64,000 nt of DNA from Anthoceros angustus (lineage: Eukaryota; Streptophyta; Anthocerotopsida; Anthocerotales; Anthocerotaceae): positions 857,478-921,477 of the forward strand of contig MU008154.1 in the NCBI GenBank assembly GCA_010909165.1. Reading direction: 5' to 3'. Of the stretch, positions 33,905 to 44,822 are shown piece after piece (the first letter of the stretch is position 1; each line of letters begins with the position of its first letter). The position numbers were made by a program, and so were the translations under genes. The notes under the pieces are model-generated. The model searched no databases. It was not told the DNA's origin and worked only from the letters and a program-made list of their open reading frames with translations.

Positions 33905-36900
33905 ATGGCGGCAAATAGATATACGGTCCGAGCTGTGTGCGATCTGGATGTTGTCAAGTTGAACGAGCTCTTCAAACAAAGAAAACCTAGCTTGCAAGCT
34001 ATATTTGGGAGATTTGAGTGGAGCCATGTTGTGTATGTGTTGTAATGCTTTAGTATTTCATCTTGGTACGAGAGTTAAAACAATGTCGTTGTGTCAACGT
34101 TGATGAAAGTGCTTTGCTATTTTGCCAGAGAGATCGCTCTTTATTCCTTGGTTGCTACAAATGCTAAACAAGAGCTGATAGCGTTTGCTGCTTTTGATGA
34201 TGCACCCCCTGTCCCTGGAAATGTGGCTCAAAACAATGAAACCAAAGCTGCTCAATGGGCCACATTGGGTGCAATAGACATTGGATATTTGGTTTGTTGC
34301 GATGATATCACCTTTTTTTTCTTTATTCTTTTGTAAATATTCCTTTTTCTTAATGACCATCCCCCATAATGCAAGATACTATCTTATTTTCGTAGGTTTC
34401 TTTTGCAGAAAGAAAATATCTTATGGCTGAAAATGGGTGTGGCACTCTCAACAAAGGCAGAGGAAGAAATGGATGTACTCTCTACGCTCATGCAAGCAGC
34501 CGCGACACTAGCTCCTAGCACACAAGTGTTTCTTCATACAAGTAAGTAGCCGTGACACTAGCTCTTAGCACACAAGTGTTTCTTCATACAAGTACGTATC
34601 TTGAACAAGCTATAGAGCTTATATTACTCAAATATGGAACATTACCATGATGATTATTTTCATAGGTCCTTTGGAGCAGCATATATTGCCGACCATATTC
34701 AAGCCTATGTCAAGATCCCAAGAATATCGAATCATGATCTCTTCCTGTATCCGCAGGTAACAGTAATTTTTTATAATTTTATAAATTATTATTCTGATAT
34801 ATATTATTATCTCACTATTTAAAAATTTTGAATCTTTCTATTGATATATTTGATCATGAGAAAATCACATCAACACTAAGTTATGACACTAAGACGGTTG
34901 CAACCTGTTTTGGTCGCACATGTTACAATAGATTGAGATATGTGTGCCTACTTTTTGGCAATTGCCAGCACTGTATTCCCACCTCTCCAAGTTAGAAGAG
35001 CTAAAGTGGAGGATTATGATGATTTAATACCAATAATTGAGAAAGCTCAAGGACGCAATTATCCACTATCTCACGTACCGCAAGCAGTGGACCCCTCAAA
35101 AAATTACTCAATTGCCCGCATGATAGCTGGACAAAATAACTACAACTCTGTTTTAGTAGCAAAGGTATGTTATATACAACAATAAGCATGTTGGTTTTGG
35201 TCAAGAGATATTAGAAGCAAATTCTTCAAAATTGTGCATTTTCACTGCTAAAATCATCTAATAGTTTGTCAGGTTGCCGACAAACTTGTGGGAATTATGG
35301 CTTGCACAGCAGTAATTGATTTTGAGCCATACCAAGCTAAGTTCAATGTTGATATATACGATGTACTAACAACCCAGAAGGTGTGTATCTTTACCTGATA
35401 ACTTTTTTGTTCTACCAAAATATTGCTGGGATTCAACCACATACTTTTTAGATATGCTACCACATGATTTTAGGGGCTAAATATTTGGTTAATAAACATG
35501 GTAAAAGGTATGCAGGAACATCAACAACCTATACAACCTTTACCACCTATTGAGGAACCAAAACCTGCTATTGGTACCTATTTGTTAATCTAATCAATAT
35601 TTCAATATATGCATGTTACTTAAAATACTAATTAGTAATTCATTTGTAAATAGGTACTCAAGCTTCCAATCTCCTACCCTTCAATTTGGGAATGCCTACA
35701 GCACCAACCAAAACGACACCTCCTAAGAAAGGTCCTTCTAAACCAGAGGCTAAACTTACTCCAGCTCAACAAAGAGAGGAGGAAGAGAAGTTAAAGAAAA
35801 AAGAAACAGAATTACAAGCAAAGGCAAAAGCTGAAGAAGAAAGACAATTGAAAGAGCTTGAACAAAAAAAAATTGACGATGAAAAGAGAGAGAAAGAACT
35901 TGAAATTAAAAGGAAACAAGAAGAGGAACGACAAAGGATCCATACAGAAAAAAGGAGAGTATCCTTACTAAACAAAGCGATGTTTCAGATCACCTTCTTG
36001 TGCATTCAGGAAGAATTTGAAAGTCGAGCGATTGATTTTCTTCAAGCAGCTTTTAAGGTGAACATATTTCTTGTCTAAGTATTTGCCTTTGAGACCGACG
36101 TTGTAATGTGATGTAAGTTTTCTCCATGTATGCTCATATGCCAGCATAAACCTGACTTCCAACTTGTTCAATGAAGCTAGAGAAGAAGGAGTTTTGCATG
36201 GTTGAGCTGCCATATACCTCTAAATTTATCCCTCTACTTTACTATTTTACAAAGATATCCTTGCGAAATAGCAGCAAAGAAGCTCCTCCTAAGCCGTTGT
36301 ATGATAGGGCAATTTATTTGATGCACAAAGGAGCAATTGCCTCAGTTAATCTCATCATTTGTTTTCTTTGATTTACTTGCTTATATAGTAGGAAATCTTT
36401 TTAGTAAAACATAGCTTTATCTTTCCAAGTTTATCTTCTGTTTTCTTGAGTTTGATGGATTCATGTGGCTCCTTAAGATAAATTAAAGTATTTTTATTTT
36501 TCAATACTAAATACCATTGATTATTTACAGGGGTTCGAAATACGGCCAGCAAAATCCATAGACGCTAATGGAATAGGGGACCTCGTGAACGATTTCATTA
36601 ATGGGCGAAGCATAGTTGAATCCATACACTACCCAAAAGAAGGATGTAAGTGGCGTAGACGATACGAAGGGCAAGATGTCAATTGTTCTCAATACAACAA
36701 TCTGGTGAAACTTTGTTTGCTGCAGGCATAAATATGGTGGCTACGTTGTCAACTCAGATCGTGGGGTACGCAATGCTTGAAGAATCTGCTCCCGTGGATG
36801 CCCTTTCCAGTCATTTCAACCTGACCTCCTTTCTGACACGTGAAGACCACCCTGATGGTGCTCATGCCATCATCATCCTGTTTGTTTTGAATCCCATTTT

Positions 36901-39139
36901 TCGGCACAAGAGAAAGTTCTTTCTGCGAGAGATCATGCAGCAAACTGGGAAGACTGTCCTCTACTATCCCATGTTTGCCAACCAAGAGCTCCCAGACGTA
37001 CTGGATGATTTGTTCTTATTGACTGGGAGGCAGCATGAGCAGATGGCACCTTCTTGCATCTGGGGCAAGATACCCATCAAGTCTACAAGAGCATTATCAC
37101 ACTCTGAACTCCCTCGTCCCCAGAGAAAAACCAGCCTTATAGCTGGGGTTCAACCAGGATCTGGTGAGCAAAGAGGTCCCAGACAAGCGCGCGGCCAGTT
37201 TCGAGGCTTCGACTGCGCCCTTTACTGCACTACCCATAGGCTCAGTTGCCAACCCCGAGCTCAGGTGAGTGCCCAGATCGTTGTCGTTGGAGCTTCTCGA
37301 ACCGCAGCTGCATTCCTGCATAGGCTACTGGCAGACCGTCAATTGCAGTTCACAAATCTAACACTCATTTCATCCAAAGGGTTACAAGCCCTGTCATCCT
37401 CGGTGTCGTCCTCCTTTGACATGGATCCAGGTCCAGGTGAGAGTTTCTACAAGTTGGGCATAGACTGCCAGGTAAATGTAATCACAGCATCTGTTGTAAA
37501 TATGGACAGGGAGAATCGGTACGTGTTCCTGTCCACCGGTAGGTATGTTCCCTTTGATTATCTCATTCTCACAACCGGACTGCAAGATCAAACCAAGTAT
37601 AAGATCAAACAGGCTGGGGACTGCAAGCACGTTGTCCGAGCTGAAGACCTCTCCGTCCTGGAAAGTACCTTGGGCGGAGACAGACTAGCTCCTGAGGGCG
37701 AGCTTGTAGTGCTATATGGATTTTCTTTGGAGGCCTTCAATGTGATACATATGCTGCTTAGTAGAGGAATCGAAGGCAAGAACATCATTCTCATATGCCC
37801 TGAGACCAAGGCTCTTGTAGAGCTGGCAGGAGCTTGCTTTGGCGATCCAGGCATTGGCAAACTCATCCTGGACAGAGTACAACAAGCAGGGGTGTTGTGT
37901 AAAACCAACTGGTTACTAACCAGCATTCAGGTGAATCCGGGAGACGGAAAACTGGAAAACCTCACCTTCGAAAGTATCGTGAAGAAAGAGGAAGTTCAAA
38001 CTGACGACGAGGATGATGTCGTGAGCAGAAGCTCAAGATCGACCAAAAGCTCCATCTCTACAACTCCGGAAGGCCCACCTCCAGAAATCTATGTCCAGGC
38101 ATGCACGATGCTGATCACCTGTGACAAGAAGCATGTTGACTACCTTCTGTTTCAGAGTATCAACCAGGTACCCACCTCCCTCTTTCCACGAAGCTCTTCC
38201 CAACAAACAGTCACCTGCAAGTGGCAGATGGCTTACGTCATTCTTTTGCAGGAAAACATAATCTACGATGGTAGGATCGTGGTGGATGGAAGATTCCAGA
38301 CAGTGGATCCTAACATTTTCGCAGCAGGCAGCGTGAGCAAATTCAGCAGGCATTGCGGAGATATTCCTAAGCTGGAGCACAATTCCTCCTCGGAAGTGGG
38401 TGTGGCCCTCGCCGATTCCATCCTGTCCAGATTTGCGCACTACATCCCTCCTCCTGCAATTGTATGCCCTAACTTGCCAGCGCCGTCTCCAAGGCCAGCT
38501 CCACAGACAGACTCTGCAGCAACATCACCGAAATGGCCGTGCGGAGATGTCCCGCCACTGTCTCGGGCCAAAGGCTTGGGCGGGCTCCTGCCCGGAGGAT
38601 TGTGGTACTTCTGCATCAGTGCGCCACAGTGTTTCACGAGGCAGTGGGAGGTGGTGAAATGTGAGCACACGTTGGCGTCGCAGGCCAATGACTGCTACTT
38701 CCGCATGGATCTGGTGGAGACCCACGAGGTTGGCAGGATCGTCTATTGCGGATCCAAGAAGCTTGAGGCATGGAAGATGCTCCGGATTGTGGGCTTGTCA
38801 GAATACCTGCTGAATTTCCTGGTGAAGAGGTAAGTTCATGGGCTTCCACGGATTCCTTTTGTGGCTTCCTTCTTGAAGATGGTCAGAACGGTGCACTGAC
38901 AAACAAGCACTTTTGTTCACAGAGCTCCGCCAGTGCAGGATGTCCCACAGTACCTTCTGCAGCCTTGGGCTGCAGCATTATTCCATAACAGCTTCCTGCC
39001 GTTTTACAACGAGCTTCTGCAACAACTAGTGAGCCAGCAGGAGCAGGACAAAAGGACAGTCGCCAGGACTGTTAGAAAAGAATTTCTCAAGTTCATCAAG
39101 CTGCACAAAACCGACTTTCCCATGTATCGTGATTCCTAG
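33905..39139 (+). CDS. CFAP61: CFAP61, cilia- and flagella-associated protein 61
   Basis: Part of the motile-axoneme complex at the base of radial spoke 3; in land plants it implies swimming sperm. Thirteen exons in phase: 33905-34032, 34129-34291, 34409-34541, 34666-34756, 34969-35164, 35273-35380, 35516-35573, 35654-36057, 36177-36344, 36531-36645, 36726-38167, 38252-38829, 38923-39139. The total is about 1266 residues, close to the usual ~1240. The N-terminal half has the acetyltransferase-like segments (VRRAKVEDYDDLIPI, FLCIQEEFESRAIDFL). The C-terminal half has a Rossmann-type segment (IVVVGASRTAAAFL), VYDG/IYDGRIVVDGRFQ-type and LLPGGLWYF motifs. A Glu/Lys-rich helical insert of about 90 residues lies in exon 8. 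The first ten exons are small and AT-rich; exon 11 is 1.4 kb and GC-rich. Confidence 0.92.
34498..34592. repeat. 51-bp tandem duplication of a CFAP61 exon end and its splice donor
   Basis: GACACTAGCTCCTAGCACAC followed by AAGTGTTTCTTCATACAAGT is present at the end of exon 3 and again 51 bases downstream in the intron, so there are two donors (GTAAGT at 34,542 and GTACGT at 34,593). Use of the second would add an in-frame TAG. Confidence 0.8.
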
Positions 39140-39415
39140 AATCCTAGGTATCAGGTCACGATGAACGAGTGGGAACTGGCAACAAGGAACCAGAAGAGAC
39201 AACGACCTCTCACTGTCAAACAGCCTGGTACTTAGTCCCAACTCCGTGACCGCCTTCATAACACGAGCTACCTACATGAATAAATACCAGCTCAAGATGC
39301 GATGACCACATAAACAAGGAGACTTCTCACTTCCAGACGGCGAGTTACAGGGAAGAGCAGAGAGACGAAAAGAGAGATGAACCACTAATTTGAGTGGATT
39401 CTTCCTCTCCATGCG
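39140..39415. other. Convergent 3' spacer between CFAP61 and the HROB homologue
   Basis: Only 276 bases separate the two stop codons. No other feature was seen. Confidence 0.5.
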
Positions 39416-41289
39416 TCACTCACTCGTGTAATCAAAACTGTCACCCAGAAGCTGATCAAGATCTTGGTCAAGGTCCCAGCCAGCTGCCTTTGCAACAGCT
39501 TGCATCCTCTCAGCGTCGAGAGCTGGTGACGTGGTTAGCTCTGAGACGGTCGACTCTCCATGATCAGGCAACTTGTTCGATCCTGCTGGACCAGCAGTTG
39601 AGGATCCGACCTCAGTGGTGGAGCCGGAGTAGCATCCTTCAAGACCTTGAAGACTATCAACGACGACTGCCAGCAAAAACATGACATTCCGGTGTGAGTG
39701 TAGCATCATGCTTGCACGCAGTGACGAATTGAAATGATTTAGTGCTACATACAATACCCAAAGCCAGAACCTCACCTGTTTCGGAAGATTTTTCGTGTCG
39801 GGCCAAGGAATTTGAGACATGCGCATTTCCCTTTTTGAACACCTGTGCTCACATAACCCAAGTGACTATCAGCATTGCTTGGACACTTGGACACAAAATT
39901 CTTGACAATGACTTCAATCAAAGCCATATTACAAGTTCAGTCAAAACAACGCAGAAAGAAAAAAAGGGTTGTTCACGAGAGTACAGAAATGCTCAGAACA
40001 AGACTTTAGGGTCTGGCGAGGACAACCTGAACCACATTTGCAATAGTTATGTTGAGATATCGCGCTCTTGGTGTAGGGCGGAAGACGGCTACCTGCTCAC
40101 CAATTGCAGCAGTGTGCCTGCCTCCTTAGAGCATTGCCTGAATGTATTGGAAGAGCAGCACTCTCTCAGAATGGCCATATGCTCTGCGTGGCACTGCACA
40201 ATAAACACATACGGGAGAAGGAGCGGAAGACTACTCACATCCTGAAGAACCATAGCGGTTCCCACCTCCACATCCTTGCCGAAGGTTGGGTCCCCTAACA
40301 CCTTCCTATGTATTGTACCGCTGATTTGTCCGGTAGGGTCCTGCATCAGCAACCCATGCAATATTGTTCATCCATTCAATACCACTTCCAACAGACCGAA
40401 GACTCAAAAAACTTCCAGAGAAACAGCCCACCTTCAGGGTGACAGCGGCGTCACCCAAACCATTTGGGGTGAAAGTCTCAACAACAGCTACCAGCTGCAC
40501 AAGCAAACACAAATACATCAATGCCAAAGCTAAGAAGCAATATGCCAAGAGCCCGAACGGTGCACAATCAAATGGCACCCTCACCTTAGAAACACGCCCT
40601 TTGAAGTTCAAAGACAAGACTTCTTCCACAGTAATTCCATCACAATCCACAGCATTCACAGCTCGCACCCAATGATCTCCCGCAAAATCATCATTTCCCT
40701 CACCCGAAGTCATCCCTCCACACAGGCTCGAGTCCATCTTCCCGGAGGCACTGTCGTAGCCCATACCCGTGGCCAAAGCCTTCTGCACGGCCCGCGCTGG
40801 ACCCGGAATGGTGTAAGGAAGGGTCGGAGGTGGAGGCTCCGATGGAGCTGGCAACGCAGGTGCCGGTGGCCTGGCAAGCTGCAAACCACCCCGCTGTGGA
40901 GGCTCCGATGGAGCCGGCAATGCAGGTGCTGGTGCTCTGGCAAGCTGCAACCCACTCCGCTGTGCGCACGCTCTTCCCTCAACACTACCATCTCCAACCC
41001 CGATTCTCCGACCCCTTCCAGAATCCGGCAACCCCTGCCTGCCCGGGCTGTTCTGAGACGCCCGACTGATGACCTCACCCTGCTCAGGCACCCGCACCGA
41101 GACGTCTCGAATCTCCGGTCTCTTGAGCTTGCTCCACAGAGCAGCCGTGTCGTCCACCCGCGTGCAAGGCCTCAGCGGGGGCTTGGGGCCAGCAAGCCTG
41201 CTGTCATCTCTCACAGCGCCAGCACTTCCCTCAAGGATCTGGAGAATGTCGGAATCGTCGATCTCGAGCCCGTCGTCCCACGTATCCAT
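39416..41289 (-). CDS. HROB: HROB-type homologous-recombination OB-fold protein
   Basis: HROB (MCM8IP) recruits or activates the MCM8-MCM9 helicase in recombination repair and meiosis. Six exons in phase: 40585-41289, 40432-40494, 40239-40340, 40027-40092, 39776-39842, 39416-39666, giving about 417 residues. The first exon encodes an acidic start (MDTWDDGLEIDDSDILQIL) and a disordered Pro/Ala-rich region. Exons 1-5 join into the OB-fold: VVETFTPNGLGDAAVTLKD, then PTGQISGTIHRKVLG, VGTAMVLQD, VAVFRPTPRARYLNITIANV and VFKKG. The tail is acidic (LDQDLDQLLGDSFDY). The OB-fold core matches the DUF4539/HROB family. The first exon has a 66-bp in-frame tandem duplication. The 5' end faces the gene at 41,678 across a short shared promoter. 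Confidence 0.87.
40832..40963. repeat. 66-bp in-frame tandem duplication within HROB exon 1
   Basis: GGAGGCTCCGATGGAGCTGG and the following 46 bases are repeated once at an exact 66-bp period. The protein therefore has two 22-residue units containing PAPALPAPSEPP. Confidence 0.9.
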
Positions 41290-41677
41290 GTCCCGGACAA
41301 ATCCGCTCCCTCGACTGCACTGAAATTGCAGCTGAATCTGCAGATCAAGACGAAAAACACGCAGCACCGAGAGCAAGTTTTTACAGTGTGAACGTGGCTC
41401 CTGAAACTGGAGATGAACTTTCCATCCAAGGAACTCTCAGAGTGATCGCCAACATCTGCATCCGGGTGTCGCCTTGTTGTGTTGGTTGAGGTTTTCACGA
41501 TCGAAATTCCTGTGGCCAGATTGCGTCTTGTCTACGAATTTTTGTGTGAATCGCGTTTTGTTGGCGCAAGGGTAAGGGTTTCTGCTCGCCTTGCTTTGCA
41601 TCTGGAGCAAGCACGATTGCGCGTCACCGTGTTGATGAATTTCTTCTGTTCTTGTGTGCAGGCGGGAGGGGAGTGGC
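41290..41677. promoter_or_regulatory. Bidirectional promoter between HROB and the 159-residue protein gene
   Basis: The two ATGs are 388 bases apart and face away from each other. On the plus side a likely 5' UTR intron runs from 41,572 (GTAAGG) to 41,661 (TGTGCAG), 90 bases, just before the ATG at 41678. GGTAAGGGTTT at the donor includes a partial telo-box. Confidence 0.55.
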
Positions 41678-42157
41678 ATGGCGGGTCGCATGGCTGCAAT
41701 TCGGAAGGCTCTGGTCAGCCGTTACCATTCTGTTGCTCTCACAGAATTGCCTGCAGCAGAGTGTTTTGGTTCCCGCGCTTTTTCGGCACCGCCTCTGCTT
41801 CGGTTCCCGCCGCAGCTGGCGTCGGCATCTCGTCTCCATTCTACAAACATCACCGCTTACCCTGTTGAGCCACCTCCCGACCCAGTGCCGCCTCCTGTCA
41901 ATCCTCCGGAAGGCTACAATCCGCCGGAGAAGGAGATCCCGGATCCTGTCACCTTGGCGGAGCAGTGGCAGTATGCGGTCAGTCTGTACAGCAGATTCAG
42001 CTCCCAGGCTTGGGCCATGGCGATTCTCACAGGCTTGTCCGTCTTTGGAGTAGGCTGGCTAATCAAGGGCACCAACCCCCTGCATTCTAGTGCTGAAAAA
42101 GGTCCTGACCATGAGCATCACAGTAGGGAGAAACATCCTTCACAAGCTTCGGAGTAA
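41678..42157 (+). CDS. Small membrane-anchored protein with mitochondrial-type N-terminus
   Basis: A 159-residue intronless coding region. The start MAGRMAAIRKALVSRY is rich in Arg and Ala with no acidic residues, typical of a mitochondrial presequence, and a second Arg/Phe/Ser-rich part follows. Next come a Pro-rich stretch (about residues 65-90), a conserved-looking segment (LAEQWQYAVSLYSRFSSQAW), one predicted membrane helix (AILTGLSVFGVGWLI) and a His/Lys-rich polar tail. I do not recognise the family. A small subunit of an inner-membrane complex is a reasonable guess only. In-frame upstream ATG at 41654 lies before the proposed UTR splice acceptor, so 41678 is preferred. Confidence 0.72.
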   Translation: MAGRMAAIRKALVSRYHSVALTELPAAECFGSRAFSAPPLLRFPPQLASASRLHSTNITAYPVEPPPDPVPPPVNPPEGYNPPEKEIPDPVTLAEQWQYAVSLYSRFSSQAWAMAILTGLSVFGVGWLIKGTNPLHSSAEKGPDHEHHSREKHPSQASE

Positions 42158-42686
42158 CATGCTGCTGGATGGCACATTACCCTTCTGCCTGTCATCCATG
42201 TCCATCCCGTGGGCCGGTCTCGCCGGATGTGTTGTACAGCATAGGGGAAAAAGGTGACGGGTTTCTCGCAGATGGGTTCACAATCTGAATTGGAGATAGA
42301 GGGTGTACCGCAGGTGGATTAACAAGCTGAATTGGAGGTGGCGGAAGTGGTGTACATCACCTCTCCTCTTGTTCGAGGGAGTGGAAAGTGATGATGCAAA
42401 ACAATGTGGCTGTAATGCGTTTGTTTTTAGGCGAAGTGTGCTCTCAGCACCTGTAACCCGGTTGGTTTCCTCAGGCCATTCATGGCTTTTTCATGAGCAT
42501 GTGCAAGACCTCGTCTGCTTGTCGTTATAGCTTCCAAAGTCATCTCTGTTCCCGAACTACAAAATCGTCAAGGAAAGCAAAATAGTTTTTACTCCTTGCG
42601 GGGCAGCCTTCTGCTTACTAATGCACTTTAGGTACCACATAGCACCTCACTTCACCTACAAAACTCAAGCCTATTTCGGGCTGCCA
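42158..42686. other. Intergenic, with a copy of the DPE1 tail
   Basis: 3' flank of two convergent genes. Short near-repeats (CACAATCTGAATTGGAG / AACAAGCTGAATTGGAGG) occur at 42,278-42,345. The right part holds the DPE1-tail fragment listed separately. Confidence 0.55.
42495..42612 (-). pseudogene. Fragment of the DPE1 3' end
   Basis: About 115 bases match 44,719-44,845, which is the 3' UTR and last codons of DPE1. It even retains RLPRKE followed by a stop (TAA here, TAG in DPE1). Both copies have the same orientation and flank the RPSA gene. Confidence 0.8.
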
Positions 42687-44058
<1,372 letters not shown>

Positions 44059-44822
44059 CTTGACAGAGCTCCGACTACACACAGCGCCAACTCTGATCAG
44101 CCTACGACCTACACCTCACTTGTACGTTTCCAATAGATGACAGAGCCCTAGGTCACGTTTCCAGTGGGTATGTGTGTGTTTAGGTCACGTTTCCAATCCG
44201 ATTCGACATATTTTGAGGGTTGTCAGGTTCGTAAAGGAAGTCATGGCTGAGGGTTCTCGAGTCCCCTATTCAGTAATGCACTGAATGGTCGACATCCATG
44301 ATGTCCATCCCTATGAGATTCATAGCCTGGATGTCCATCCGCGTCCGGGAAACGGTACATAGCATGGTCGTCCATCCGATCCGTGGAAGGCTGTGGGGCG
44401 TATGCTACAGTAACGAGTTGCTGCGAATTTTTGCCTACGAATTCTTGCTTGTTAGGCCCGTTGCACCGAATTTGGTGTACAGTTTAGGAGACAGTTGACA
44501 GGGTGATGGATTCAGGGTGCTGAGAGCACATCTAGTCCAGAAACAACACGCATTCCAGACAGGCACAGACACAGGCACTGCACAGGCACATTACTTTCCA
44601 CCCATCACACGCATGCCCTCCGACAAGCGGCAGGTTATGTATGCCACTTCCACCATCTCTGAATCAGCTTGTGAATCCATCATTAACCAGTTTTCTAAGG
44701 CCATTTGTGGCATTCTGACCTCGAGGATGTGCAGGCAGGACCTTAGTCTTCTGGTCGTTATGGCTTCCAAAGTCATGTCTGGTTCCCGGACTACAAAATC
44801 GTTCAGGCAAGCAAAATAGGTT
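44059..44822. other. Spacer between RPSA and DPE1
   Basis: 5' flank of RPSA and 3' flank of DPE1. Repeats such as GGTCACGTTTCCA (near 44,152 and 44,183) and ATGTCCATCC (near 44,300 and 44,330) occur. No gene was seen. Confidence 0.5.

Noticed and set aside
36683-36725. Start of CFAP61 at the ATG-like beginning of the long frame at 36,683
   Set aside because: The frame runs through an intron. Exons from 33,905 match the CFAP61 N-terminus and join in phase at 36,726.
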